Below are positions 1 to 8,450 of a stretch of 64,000 nucleotides of DNA, in pieces. A program made the translations under genes and the position numbers. Source of the DNA: Mucilaginibacter xinganensis (GTDB taxonomy: Bacteria > Bacteroidota > Bacteroidia > Sphingobacteriales > Sphingobacteriaceae); the NCBI GenBank assembly GCA_026225055.1, contig JAMFSA010000076.1, forward strand, positions 39,608 through 103,607, read 5' to 3'. How positions within the stretch are numbered: position 1 is the first letter of the stretch; the number at the start of each line of letters is the position of its first letter. Below the pieces are notes generated by a model. The model did no database searches, was not told the DNA's origin, and saw only the letters and a list, made by a program, of their open reading frames with translations.

Positions 1-1050
1 GTGCTCATACCAAAACGAGGTAAACAATACATTCACACCAAAATCAACAATAACTGCCCGTTTACCTTCGCTCAGGCGTTTGTTGGCAATAACAGTGCCC
101 AGCAGGTAACCGGCGTCATCAATTAATACCCGACCACTTTCCAGTATCAGCAAGGGAAGTTCATCATGCGCGAAACCTGCTTTTGTTAGGGTGCCGGTTA
201 TCTCCTCGGCAAAATCATCAATAGTAGGTGTAGTATCGGTGCCCGGTAAATAAGAGCCTTTTAATGTATTGGTTGATGGGAAACCGCCGCCCATATCAAG
301 GTAATTAATGATATGGTGCAATTCTGCCTTACAGCGCAAAGCCAGGCTGGCCATTTTTGCTGCCGCTATGCCATACGCGCTTGTAGCCTGTACATACGTA
401 CCGATATGGCAATGCAGCCCTACCAACTGTAGTTTGCCCGAGTTGATGACTTTTACTATCGCGGCCCATGCATCACCACTCTCATAATTAAAGCCGAAAC
501 GATCCCAGATAGGGAATATCCCGGTATCCATATTCACCCTGATGCCGACACGGGGTTTGTTGGGTTTGCCTTCGGCGAGGGTAATTAGCTGGTTTAATTC
601 TTCCAGGTGATCAATGTGAATGAGTGAATCATTTTCAATAGCCAGTAACAGCTCATCGGCTGTTTTACCCGGGCCGTTGAATATAATTTTATTACCCGGT
701 ACGCCATTACCCAAAGCCTTGCGGTATTCAAAGCCTGATACCACCTCGGCCCAACTGCCCTCCTGGTGAAATATGTTGCATACGGCGTTCAGGTAATTGG
801 TTTTATAGCTCCATGCAAATTGCACTTTTGGGTAACGTGTGCTGAATGCCCTGTATGCGGCACGGAAATTACGGCGAATTTGTTTCTCTGACAATACGAA
901 CAATGGCGAACCATAAGAAGCGATCAGGCTTTTTACAGGCACATTGTCGATATATTCAAATGGCTTGCCGCCACTGCGGCTGCCAAATTTGTTCATGACA
1001 CCTGCTGTTAGTTTTTTTATATATGGCCGTTCGTAAACAAGTTTTTGCAT
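1..1050 (-). CDS. PLP-dependent decarboxylase, DapDC/alanine-racemase fold (partial, C-terminus beyond left edge)
   Basis: The reading frame starts at the ATG at 1050 and stays open to base 1, giving 350 residues without a stop. It resembles fold-type III, PLP-dependent decarboxylases of the diaminopimelate/ornithine decarboxylase group. Visible motifs are SYKTNY near residue 81 (K83 is the likely PLP lysine), LHCHIGTYV with the ring-stacking type His, a GGGFPS glycine loop that binds phosphate, and an ESGR motif close to EPGR. It starts 15 bases after the ATP-grasp gene and is surely co-transcribed with it and the PqqD-like gene. This context argues against housekeeping lysine synthesis and for a role in tailoring an amino acid or peptide. 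The substrate cannot be told from the sequence, and the C-terminal active-site segment is missing. Confidence 0.85.
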   Translation of the reverse strand, partial: MQKLVYERPYIKKLTAGVMNKFGSRSGGKPFEYIDNVPVKSLIASYGSPLFVLSEKQIRRNFRAAYRAFSTRYPKVQFAWSYKTNYLNAVCNIFHQEGSWAEVVSGFEYRKALGNGVPGNKIIFNGPGKTADELLLAIENDSLIHIDHLEELNQLITLAEGKPNKPRVGIRVNMDTGIFPIWDRFGFNYESGDAWAAIVKVINSGKLQLVGLHCHIGTYVQATSAYGIAAAKMASLALRCKAELHHIINYLDMGGGFPSTNTLKGSYLPGTDTTPTIDDFAEEITGTLTKAGFAHDELPLLILESGRVLIDDAGYLLGTVIANKRLSEGKRAVIVDFGVNVLFTSFWYEH

Positions 1051-1065
1051 GATGATCTTATCTCT

Positions 1066-2121
1066 TTATAGTTCGCCAAGGGCTGATATTCGCTGAAAAT
1101 CTGTAATATCAACTACCTGGTCCCATGAATGCCTGATAAATAATTTGCCTGCCTGGTATTCCTCAAAACGACTAAGCTTTTCGCCCAAAGCCATTTTTAC
1201 CAATGCCAGCGGTTGGTTTTGACCCGCCGCAGCTGTCAGGTAGATCCAGGCCGGGAAACGGGGATTAATCTCTAATATAAACAGCCTATCATCCGCATCG
1301 CGCATGATCTCCAGTTCATAACCTCCCCGCCATTTGGTTGCTTTGGCAAATTGATCCGCCAGCGCTATCAGTGCTTCGTCCTCAATAGTTACACCTGCCC
1401 AGGCTTTTCCTTTATCAGTAATATACAATTTGCGCATAGGCACAATGCTGATGTTGTTGCCATCGCCATCGCCTAAAGCGGCTATATTTATTTCAGTCCC
1501 TTTAATATATTGTTGCGCAATAACCGGGTAACCCCATGTTAGCGCTAACTGGTTAAATGCCTTTATTGCCGCCTCTTTATTATGGGCAATGTAAGCTTCA
1601 TAAAATTTCCCCTTCACCACTATCGGGAAACCAAGCTCCTCGGTCGCCTTTTGAATATCATCAGTTGAATACAACTTATGATCGGCGGGTATATAAAACC
1701 CGTTTTTTTTGCCAAAATCATATAAATTAACTTTATCTCTAATCATCAATTGCTCAATTGATGGCAAAAAGGTACGTATACCTATCTGCTGCAATTGCGG
1801 GGCAAGTTTTATAAAATTATGTAACTCAGCATCAAAATTGGGGATGATGAAGTTGAGCTGTTCCTTATCATGTATATAGGTTAAACGTTCAAACAGAGCG
1901 GCGGTTCCTTCGGTTGGGTAGGGTATGGTATAGGTTTTATCAACCATATCACGCATGTAAATCCCCGGTTCTAATGATTCATAAGATAACCCTATGATCC
2001 TGAGCACCGCGCCCAACCCTTCCTTTAACGCCCGTATTACGGCTACGCCGGGGCCTGGGTTATCATTGGCATTAAGGCCGGTTACCCCAATACAAAGCTG
2101 GGAGTAGTTATTTGCTGTCAT
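1066..2121 (-). CDS. ATP-grasp ligase, carbamoyl-phosphate-synthase-like
   Basis: The 351-residue protein begins with a carbamoyl-phosphate-synthase-like nucleotide fold (GLNANDNPGPGVAVIRALKE) followed by an ATP-grasp domain. FPIVVKGKFYEAYIA carries the ATP-binding lysine, and ELEIMRDADDRLFILEINPRFPAW carries the Mg-binding Glu and Asn. ATP-grasp enzymes of this shape join a carboxylate to an amine through an acyl-phosphate. The ATG lies inside the end of the PqqD-like gene (14-base overlap), so the two are probably translated in a coupled way. With the decarboxylase downstream the three form a compact cassette. The product is unknown: it may be an amino-acid ligase, or an enzyme acting on a carrier-bound or peptide substrate. 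Family call is firm, role is inferred. Confidence 0.85.
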   Translation of the reverse strand: MTANNYSQLCIGVTGLNANDNPGPGVAVIRALKEGLGAVLRIIGLSYESLEPGIYMRDMVDKTYTIPYPTEGTAALFERLTYIHDKEQLNFIIPNFDAELHNFIKLAPQLQQIGIRTFLPSIEQLMIRDKVNLYDFGKKNGFYIPADHKLYSTDDIQKATEELGFPIVVKGKFYEAYIAHNKEAAIKAFNQLALTWGYPVIAQQYIKGTEINIAALGDGDGNNISIVPMRKLYITDKGKAWAGVTIEDEALIALADQFAKATKWRGGYELEIMRDADDRLFILEINPRFPAWIYLTAAAGQNQPLALVKMALGEKLSRFEEYQAGKLFIRHSWDQVVDITDFQRISALGEL

Positions 2122-2368
2122 AAGTTGTGGCTTCCAGCAAATTTGCCTCTTTCAGCTGTACTATCCAATCCTCCCAATCGCGGTCGAGCTGCGTGGCGCT
2201 AACTTCGTATTTTTGTAATAGCTGTTGTTTTATCCCGGCCTCCGTTTCACCATTCTTCATGGCCAGCAATATTTCCGAAGCCATTGCATTGCCTGAAAAT
2301 GAATCGCCTGTAGTCGGGTTAAAAATAAACCCGTTCTCGCTTGTGGCTATGTTCTTTTTCAGTTTCAT
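2108..2368 (-). CDS. PqqD-like small carrier/recognition protein
   Basis: This 86-residue protein matches the PqqD pattern: an N-terminal beta segment with 'NGFIFNPTTGDSFSGN', then helices with a cluster of charged residues (TEAGIKQQLLQKYEVS) and a final WEDWIVQLKEANLLE helix. PqqD-like proteins are the peptide-binding (RRE) chaperones of many RiPP pathways, and related forms occur in non-RiPP operons. It overlaps the ATP-grasp gene by 14 bases and sits 49 bases after the receiver gene. No precursor peptide is visible nearby, so either it lies past the left edge or elsewhere, or the protein serves the ATP-grasp/decarboxylase pair in another way. Confidence 0.75.
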   Translation of the reverse strand: MKLKKNIATSENGFIFNPTTGDSFSGNAMASEILLAMKNGETEAGIKQQLLQKYEVSATQLDRDWEDWIVQLKEANLLEATTYDSK

Positions 2369-2417
2369 TTATTTAATATGTGTATTGCAGGCTATAAATG
2401 TAATATTTTTACAATTA

Positions 2418-2795
2418 TCACGAAGCCATTAAGTAATCAATCCTTGATGCCAGTACTTCCATATCCATCGGTTTTAAAAACAAGGCATCGCACCTGTATG
2501 CCGCCGAAAGGATCTTTTTGCTCCTGTAGGCACTCACCACAATTACAGGAATGTTCTCAAGGCCCTTTTCTTCTTTCAGATCATTACAAACCTGCTCGCA
2601 ATCATTATTAAGCAATAAATAATCCAGAATGATCAGATCGGGGCGCATAGCCTTTGCTTTATCGCAAATAGCATCCTGGTCGTAAATAGTAAGAATATCA
2701 AAGTCGCCGTAATACATAATTTCGTTTACAACTGATAACATCCTGCCGCTATTATCAAGTACCAGTATCCGTTTTTGTTTGCTTATTATCTCCAT
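2418..2795 (-). CDS. Stand-alone receiver-domain response regulator (CheY-like)
   Basis: A single receiver domain of 125 residues. I chose the ATG at 2795 because the fold begins about ten residues later (KRILVLDN); the frame extends upstream to 2840 but that part has no domain character. The likely phosphoacceptor is D58 in LIILDYLLL, with S88 in place of the switch Ser/Thr and K108 in FLKP. The usual acidic pair for Mg binding is reduced to D14-N15, so phosphorylation may be weakened or altered. There is no output domain. It lies between the LytTR regulator and the PqqD-like gene on the same strand, and could act as a phosphate sink or protein-protein switch. The partner is unknown. Confidence 0.85.
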   Translation of the reverse strand: MEIISKQKRILVLDNSGRMLSVVNEIMYYGDFDILTIYDQDAICDKAKAMRPDLIILDYLLLNNDCEQVCNDLKEEKGLENIPVIVVSAYRSKKILSAAYRCDALFLKPMDMEVLASRIDYLMAS

Positions 2796-2909
2796 CTTAC
2801 AATAGTTTAAATACTTATGTAAAGTTGTTATTATCAGCATTTAAACAAGAAAATGTGTCGCTAAATCAGCATTATCTACCGATGAAACTAAATTGCGCTT
2901 ATGGTTCCT

Positions 2910-3605
2910 TTATTTCGACCATGACTGTATAAAATCGGAATAGTTGTTACCTATAGGCAACTCAATTGTTTTCAGCTTTGCCTTATGGTTATGTATGGAT
3001 TTTATCTTTTTTATAGCCACTGCATAGCTCCTGTGAATGCGTGCAAATTCCGTTTGCGGCAATTTCTCTAACACACCTTTAAGCGACATGAGTGTTAAGA
3101 CAGGTTTTTCAATATTGCTCAGGTATATTTTTATATAATCCTGCATACTTTCAATATACTCTATCTCTTTCAGTTCAATTTTTATCATCCGGTATTCAGA
3201 GTGTACATACAAAGAACCATCCATTTCGCTTTGTCCTGTCGCTTTGTACTTGGCGTAATCAACAGCTTTATTTACCCCGGCCGAAAAACGTTTAAGATCG
3301 ATGGGTTTCAGCAGGTAATCCAGCGCTTCAAGTTCAAATCCTTCATAGGCAAAAGCTTTATGGGCGGTTGTAAATATTACCATCGGCTTTTCTTTAAGCG
3401 AACGCACTAGTTCAATGCCTGTTATATCGGGCATGTCAATATCAATAAAAAGCAGGTCTATCGTATTATTACGTAGGTATTCAGCGGCCGAAATAGCATC
3501 CTCAAATGTATGCAGCAGTTTAAGCTGCGGAAAATCCGCAATATGTTTTTTTATCACCTCAAGCGCCAGTGGTTCGTCATCAATGGCTATACATTTCAAT
3601 TCCAT
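2910..3605 (-). CDS. LytTR-family response regulator
   Basis: The 231-residue protein has an N-terminal receiver (IDDEP acidic pair at residues 9-11, phosphoacceptor D55 in LFIDIDMPD, switch Thr in IFTTAHK, K in LLKPID) and a C-terminal LytTR DNA-binding domain from about residue 137 (SEYRMIKIELKEIEYIES, then FARIHRSYAVAIKKIKSI). It lies 18 bases downstream of the LytS-like kinase gene on the same strand, the standard two-component arrangement in Bacteroidota. Its targets cannot be read from the window, but the receiver and PqqD cassette directly downstream on the same strand are candidates. Confidence 0.93.
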   Translation of the reverse strand: MELKCIAIDDEPLALEVIKKHIADFPQLKLLHTFEDAISAAEYLRNNTIDLLFIDIDMPDITGIELVRSLKEKPMVIFTTAHKAFAYEGFELEALDYLLKPIDLKRFSAGVNKAVDYAKYKATGQSEMDGSLYVHSEYRMIKIELKEIEYIESMQDYIKIYLSNIEKPVLTLMSLKGVLEKLPQTEFARIHRSYAVAIKKIKSIHNHKAKLKTIELPIGNNYSDFIQSWSK

Positions 3606-3623
3606 ATGTGCTGTGTTTAATAC

Positions 3624-4814
3624 TTAACAATCAATTTCAAGGTTTACAGTGAACAGGTTATCCTTGGCTTTAACGTCCAGTTTATGCCGGTCGGGATATA
3701 TCAGTTGAAGGCGCTGTTTGGTGTTGGTTATACCTATCCCTTTACGGGTGCTGGGCTTATCTTTATCGAAAATGGTGTTCTGGCAAAAGAGCCTCAACTT
3801 ACCACCTTCAGCTGTTACCCTAATAATGATAACCGAGGTTTTATGATTGCTGATACCATATTTAAATACATTTTCAATAAAGGTCATTAATACCAGCGGG
3901 GCAATCTTTTTATGGCTAAAGTCGCCGGTGCTGGTAAAATCAAGTCGGGTTTTATTGCCTAAGCGCAGTTTTTGCAGGTCGATATAATCATGTATGCAAT
4001 CAACCTCGCTTTGCAGCGATACGAAATTCTCCGTTACATCATCGGTAACATAGCGCATAATGTTCGATAACTTCATGATACTCTCTGATGTGTGCTCGCT
4101 GTTGGTAACCGACAGGGCGTAAATGTTATTGAGCGTATTAAACAAAAAGTGCGGGTTGATCTGCGCTTTCAGGAAGGATAGCTCAGCGTTAGCTTTTTCT
4201 GCTTTAGCTTTAACTACAACCTGCTCGGTTAACTGCCATTTTTGTACGGTGCTTACCGCTACACTTAAACCCATTACTACAATAAATATAAATAGCCCAA
4301 CCATATCGATATTACCGGACTGGTGTATAAATATAACGCGGTTAGATGATTTAAAACGTGGGTCTTCCATGCGTAAATCCTGGTGAGGCAGGGGGCCAAA
4401 GGGTAAATTTTTAGGCCCTGAACTATCACCCACGCCTGTAATTGATTGATTATCTGTTGCCATAGATGGAGCTGATGCCTGTGGAGTGGTTAAGCTCTTA
4501 TTTTTGAGTAGATTATGGCCAAGCAGGTTATCAAAAGGCTGCAAAAAGTACACACAGCCCGATAGTAGCAGTACTATTATACCATAGTAGAAATACTTTT
4601 TCCTGAAAACAAGCCTTGGCACCAGGTACCAGGCATTCAGGTAAAACATAAAAATATAGGTTAAACAAAACAGCCAGTAAAATGGCGATAACAATACAAA
4701 ATAACTGTTATGCGTATTCTCCTGCGTTTTATTCATGAATAGCAGCGGAAAACCCAGAAAGATGAGCCAGCCTGTTGCATGAATAAAAAAAGTGGTGAGC
4801 CTGGAGCGCAGCAT
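3624..4814 (-). CDS. LytS-type sensor histidine kinase (His_kinase PF06580 class)
   Basis: The 396-residue membrane kinase has hydrophobic segments near residues 9-27, 40-63, 75-93 and 168-190, with a Pro/Ser-rich loop between the third and fourth. A cytoplasmic helix (VVKAKAEKANAELSFLKAQ) follows and leads to the characteristic INPHFLFNTLNN box (H222). The ATPase part has the N-box (MTFIENVFKYG) and a GIGITNTKQRL G-box. It phosphorylates the LytTR regulator encoded 18 bases downstream (inferred from pairing). The large extracytoplasmic loop has no recognised ligand-binding domain, so the signal is unknown. Confidence 0.92.
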   Translation of the reverse strand: MLRSRLTTFFIHATGWLIFLGFPLLFMNKTQENTHNSYFVLLSPFYWLFCLTYIFMFYLNAWYLVPRLVFRKKYFYYGIIVLLLSGCVYFLQPFDNLLGHNLLKNKSLTTPQASAPSMATDNQSITGVGDSSGPKNLPFGPLPHQDLRMEDPRFKSSNRVIFIHQSGNIDMVGLFIFIVVMGLSVAVSTVQKWQLTEQVVVKAKAEKANAELSFLKAQINPHFLFNTLNNIYALSVTNSEHTSESIMKLSNIMRYVTDDVTENFVSLQSEVDCIHDYIDLQKLRLGNKTRLDFTSTGDFSHKKIAPLVLMTFIENVFKYGISNHKTSVIIIRVTAEGGKLRLFCQNTIFDKDKPSTRKGIGITNTKQRLQLIYPDRHKLDVKAKDNLFTVNLEIDC

Positions 4815-4830
4815 ATTAATGTATGTTTCT

Positions 4831-4838
4831 CAAAAATA
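4831..4838 (-). promoter_or_regulatory. Putative -7 box of the LytS-like kinase gene
   Basis: Read on the minus strand this is TATTTTTG, an exact match to the Bacteroidota -7 consensus TAnnTTTG, placed 16 bases before the kinase ATG. I found no good TTTG at the expected -33 distance, so support is moderate. Confidence 0.4.
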
Positions 4839-5148
4839 GCCTTTGCATTATATATTATGGCTGTTAATATCAATCATTTTTCACGTCGATTTTGATAAGG
4901 GGTATTTTTATTGATACAACATAAATTGAGCACCTGCTATTCACAGGCGCTCAATTATGAAAAACTGATCTTATTATGCCATTGCACTTATCTCAAAAAT
5001 TAACGGCACAGTGTAAAAGTGATTAATAGTAGACATACAGGCAATCATCTATCGGTGAATGGTGCTTTTGTATAGATGAAGTATTGATGAGAAAGTATTT
5101 GGCTTGAATTTTTGTTGTATGATAGCTTGTTTCTTACTAAAACGGGCA
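4839..5148. other. Intergenic stretch with one imperfect hairpin
   Basis: Together with the promoter and terminator at its ends this fills the gap between the kinase and the GH3 gene. It holds an imperfect inverted repeat at 4924-4956 (AATTGAGC outer stem, CCTG/CAGG inner stem, one mismatch, 7-base loop) with no T-run on either side. I see no open frame of note and no RNA gene. Confidence 0.4.
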
Positions 5149-5182
5149 TAAAAAAATCCCCTATGGCTGATCATAGAGGATT
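5149..5182 (-). terminator. Rho-independent terminator of the GH3 gene
   Basis: On the minus strand the arms AATCCTCTATG and CATAGGGGATT (5155-5182, one mismatch, 6-base loop) are followed by a run of seven T. It lies 18 bases after the GH3 stop codon. Confidence 0.85.
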
Positions 5183-5200
5183 TAAATTGTTTAGTGTTTT

Positions 5201-7561
5201 TTATTTCTTCAATTCATTAACGGGCGCTTTTGGTATAAGAACATGTTGCAGTTTTTGCGCTACAAAATCTTTAGCTACAGTAAAGCTTGCTGTTTTTTTA
5301 ATATTTGCTGATGAAGCGCCAACTTTAACCACATAATTACCTGCATCAACTATCCACGAAGCTGTTGCAGTATTATACGATGCCAGGTCATCGGCATTAA
5401 TGGTAAACGATAGCTGTTGCGATTCGCCCGGGTTAAGCAATTTGGTTTTTACAAATGCCTTTAACTCAATAACAGGCTTATTTAAGGTTTTTGCCGGGGC
5501 GCTTATGTATAGCTGGGTAATTTCCTTACCGGCCACTTTACCGCTATTGGTTACCGTAATATGCGCGGTAATTGATTTGCCATTAAAGCTGGCATCGCTT
5601 AATGTTAAATTACCGTAATCAAAAATAGTGTATGATAATCCGTAGCCAAATTCATAAGCCGGTTTAATGTTGAATGTGGTGTAATAACGGTAGCCAACAT
5701 AAATCCCTTCATCATAAGTAACCTGAGCCGGATTCCCCATTAACGGATTGGCTGGTGTTTTACTATCCCTTGGCAACTCCTTACCCGGGAAATTACGTGC
5801 CGATGGCACATCGCTATATTTAGCAGGAAATGTAATAGCCAGCTTCCCCGATGGATTAACTTTGCCGCTCAATACATCAGCAATAGCATCGCCTCCTTCA
5901 AGGCCGGGTTGCCATGCCAGTAAAATGGCATCGGCCTTATCGCGCCAGCTTTCAACCTCAACTACACCGCCTATATTTAATATCACAATTACCTTTTTTC
6001 CTTTGGCATGAAAAGCATTGCTGATCATCATTAAATTTTGTGCCTCAATTGCCGTTAATGTAAAATCATCGGTTACTTTCCGGTCGCCACCTTCGCCCGC
6101 GTTACGGCCTATGGTAACAATTGCTACATCTGTGTTTTCAACTTTGTTTTCTAAAAGAGCGCTTGTTAGCGTCATTTCAGCAATCGGTTTCGGTGTAAGA
6201 AACGCGATCTTTGGTTTCGGGCGGTTAGCTTTAGCCACAGCAATATATTTTTGATAGGTCGATTGTAGTGATGCGTCAACCGCATAACCTGCATTTGCCA
6301 GTCCTTGGTTTAATGATATCACATAAGGCTTATTTACATCGCCGCTACCAGTACCGCCGGCAATAAGATCATAAGAAGTGTTGCCAAAAAGCGATACCTT
6401 TTTACCCGAAGAAAGTGGTAACGATGCATCGTTATTCTTAAGCAATACCATGCCTTCAGTTGCTGCCATACGGCTAACCTCTGCATCCTTTTTCAGATCG
6501 GGCTTGTCAGAGTATTTGTAGTTATTAAAAGCAGGGGATTTCAATATAATATTAAGTATCCGGGTTACATTTTCATCCAATTGCCGCTCGCTTATCTTGC
6601 CATCATTAATAGCCGCTAACATATCTTTAGTTTGCGCCAGGGTGCCGGGCATTATCATATCATTGCCCGCATTTACCTGCGCAACTATGTCTTTCCCACC
6701 AAACCAATCTGTCATCACAAAACCTTTAAAGCCCCACTCGTTTCTTAAAACGGTTGTCAGCAGGTCTTTGCTTTCTGATGTGTATGTGCCGTTAATCAGG
6801 TTATATGACGACATAACCGTCCATGGTTGTGATTTGCTGAGCGCTATTTCAAAACCTTTCAGATAGATCTCGCGCAACGCTCTTTCGCTAACCTGCGTGT
6901 TTAACTGCATACGGTTAAACTCCTGGTTATTGGCAGCAAAATGCTTTAATGATGTACCTACATTATTGCTTTGTATCCCATTAACAAAATTGGCCGCCAT
7001 GTTACCTGCAATCACAGGGTCTTCAGAGTAGTACTCAAAATTACGCCCGCCCAAGGGGTTACGCTGTATGTTCATACCAGGTGCAAGCAAAATATCAATG
7101 CCATATTCATGCACTTCGGTACCAAAGGCAATGCCTACTTTTTTTACCAATGAAGTATCCCAGCTCGATGCCAGTAAGGTAGCTACAGGGAAGCCTGTTG
7201 CGTAATAAGTACCGCTGTCGTTCTTCCTTTTTGGGTTGATCCGCACACCTGCAGGCCCGTCAGATAAAACTATCGAAGGAATTCCCAAACGCGGGATAGC
7301 ATGTGTGCGCCCGGCAGCTCCGGGCACTTTTTCAGGTACTTTTGCATCATCCAAATCCTCCGGCGGTAAAACACCGGCAGGGATGCCGTCGTAATTCATA
7401 CCCATACCTACTATTAATTTTACCTTTTCTTCGTGGGTCATGGCTGCAACTACATCTTTAACCGGGCTGATACCTAATTGGGGTATTGTAGTTGTTTTAT
7501 TTGATGAGCATGAAACCATCAGCATTAATAACGCTGCAATTGAAAATTGACTTTTCTTCAT
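5201..7561 (-). CDS. Glycoside hydrolase family 3 beta-glucosidase-like lipoprotein
   Basis: The likely start is the ATG at 7561, giving 786 residues, because it opens a clean lipoprotein signal (MKKSQFSIAALLMLMVSC, Cys18); the frame runs further upstream without signal character. The GH3 barrel shows SDGPAGVR near residue 100, the KHFAANN motif near 206 and the nucleophile Asp285 in GFVMTDW. The GH3 alpha/beta sandwich follows (AATEGMVLLKN, AGEGGDR, WQPGLEGG), and then a C-terminal Fn3-like domain (ITVTNSGKVAGKEITQLY). Expected action is exo-cleavage of beta-glucosides in the periplasm or at the outer membrane. The exact sugar is not predictable. The gene diverges from an NrtR-like regulator with a strong palindrome between them, which suggests direct local control. 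Confidence 0.93.
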   Translation of the reverse strand: MKKSQFSIAALLMLMVSCSSNKTTTIPQLGISPVKDVVAAMTHEEKVKLIVGMGMNYDGIPAGVLPPEDLDDAKVPEKVPGAAGRTHAIPRLGIPSIVLSDGPAGVRINPKRKNDSGTYYATGFPVATLLASSWDTSLVKKVGIAFGTEVHEYGIDILLAPGMNIQRNPLGGRNFEYYSEDPVIAGNMAANFVNGIQSNNVGTSLKHFAANNQEFNRMQLNTQVSERALREIYLKGFEIALSKSQPWTVMSSYNLINGTYTSESKDLLTTVLRNEWGFKGFVMTDWFGGKDIVAQVNAGNDMIMPGTLAQTKDMLAAINDGKISERQLDENVTRILNIILKSPAFNNYKYSDKPDLKKDAEVSRMAATEGMVLLKNNDASLPLSSGKKVSLFGNTSYDLIAGGTGSGDVNKPYVISLNQGLANAGYAVDASLQSTYQKYIAVAKANRPKPKIAFLTPKPIAEMTLTSALLENKVENTDVAIVTIGRNAGEGGDRKVTDDFTLTAIEAQNLMMISNAFHAKGKKVIVILNIGGVVEVESWRDKADAILLAWQPGLEGGDAIADVLSGKVNPSGKLAITFPAKYSDVPSARNFPGKELPRDSKTPANPLMGNPAQVTYDEGIYVGYRYYTTFNIKPAYEFGYGLSYTIFDYGNLTLSDASFNGKSITAHITVTNSGKVAGKEITQLYISAPAKTLNKPVIELKAFVKTKLLNPGESQQLSFTINADDLASYNTATASWIVDAGNYVVKVGASSANIKKTASFTVAKDFVAQKLQHVLIPKAPVNELKK

Positions 7562-7627
7562 AATTGAAATTATTGGGTACCGGTTTATAATTTTATGTAG
7601 ATGGCAGGTTAATTGGCAAGAATAAGT

Positions 7628-7660
7628 TTTATTATTGCTTCTTATTGAAGCAATAATAAA
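7628..7660. promoter_or_regulatory. Perfect 14-bp inverted repeat, probable operator
   Basis: TTTATTATTGCTTC at 7628-7641 is repeated exactly in inverted form at 7647-7660 around a 5-base spacer. It lies between the divergent GH3 gene (start 7561) and the NrtR-like regulator gene (start 7713). The size and symmetry fit a dimeric winged-helix regulator, most simply the neighbouring one controlling both genes (inference). Confidence 0.7.
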
Positions 7661-7699
7661 GTGTTTAAATGAATATTCCAAATTTTATTATTTGAATGA

Positions 7700-7707
7700 T
7701 ACATTTG
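7700..7707 (+). promoter_or_regulatory. Putative -7 box of the NrtR-like gene
   Basis: TACATTTG matches TAnnTTTG exactly and ends only 5 bases before the ATG at 7713, so a transcript started here would have almost no leader. No clear -33 TTTG is present at the usual distance. Confidence 0.35.
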
Positions 7708-7712
7708 CATAA

Positions 7713-8450
7713 ATGAGCATAGCTGAAAAGATCATATCCCGCAGCAAGGAACTATGGGAAACCTGTATCCCGCATTTATCTGTTGACAATGTGATATTTG
7801 GGTTTAAGGATGGCAAATTGAATGTTTTATTGTTAGAGATAACCGAAGACCATAAGTGGATTTTACCGGGCGGTTATGTTAAAAAACAAGAGAATGTTAA
7901 TGATGCTGTAAAACGCGTTTTAAAAGAGCGTGCCAATGTGGACGATGTGTTTCTGCACCAATTCAGCACATTTGGGGATGTTAACCGCTCGGAGAGCTTT
8001 TTTGAGGGTTATCCGGATGATCTTTGGAACAAACAGCGTTTTATATCCACCAGTTATTATGCTTTGGTTGATCATACTAAGGTAATACCGGTTGCTGATG
8101 AATTTTCTACCGCGTGTGAATGGAAACTGGTTGATAACCTGCCTGAACTGGTGATGGATCACCGGAGAATTGTTGATAAAGCTTTACAGGCTTTGCAGGA
8201 ACAATTGAGCTATAAACCTATAGGCTATAATTTATTACCCGAAGAGTTTACTTTAACTGAATTGCAGAGTTTATACGAAGCAATATTAGGCACGCAGCTG
8301 AACCGGGGTAACTTCTATCGCCGCATAATGAAGTTTGATATATTGATAAAGCTGCCAAAAACGAGAAAAGGTGGGGCGCATAAGGCACCTGATTTGTACA
8401 AGTTTGATGTGGTTAAATACGAGGCATCATTAAATAACTTTAGCTGGTAA
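7713..8450 (+). CDS. NrtR-like transcriptional regulator (degenerate Nudix domain plus winged helix)
   Basis: The 245-residue protein has an N-terminal Nudix fold (VDNVIFGF, WILPGGYVKKQE) and a C-terminal winged-helix segment (FTLTELQSLYEAILG, NRGNFYRRIMKFDIL). This is the layout of NrtR/AraR-type sugar or NAD regulators. The Nudix box is damaged: in the consensus Gx5Ex7REUxEExGU, E69 is V, the second Glu of EE is R73 and the Gly is N75, so hydrolysis is unlikely and the fold probably senses a ligand. It diverges from the GH3 gene around a perfect palindrome. In Bacteroidota such proteins control carbohydrate genes (family knowledge). Its 3' end overlaps the convergent gene by 11 bases. Confidence 0.88.
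   Translation: MSIAEKIISRSKELWETCIPHLSVDNVIFGFKDGKLNVLLLEITEDHKWILPGGYVKKQENVNDAVKRVLKERANVDDVFLHQFSTFGDVNRSESFFEGYPDDLWNKQRFISTSYYALVDHTKVIPVADEFSTACEWKLVDNLPELVMDHRRIVDKALQALQEQLSYKPIGYNLLPEEFTLTELQSLYEAILGTQLNRGNFYRRIMKFDILIKLPKTRKGGAHKAPDLYKFDVVKYEASLNNFSW

Noticed and set aside
4924..4956. Terminator for the flanking genes
   Set aside because: The stem has a mismatch and no T-run on either strand, and the GH3 gene has its own terminator nearby.
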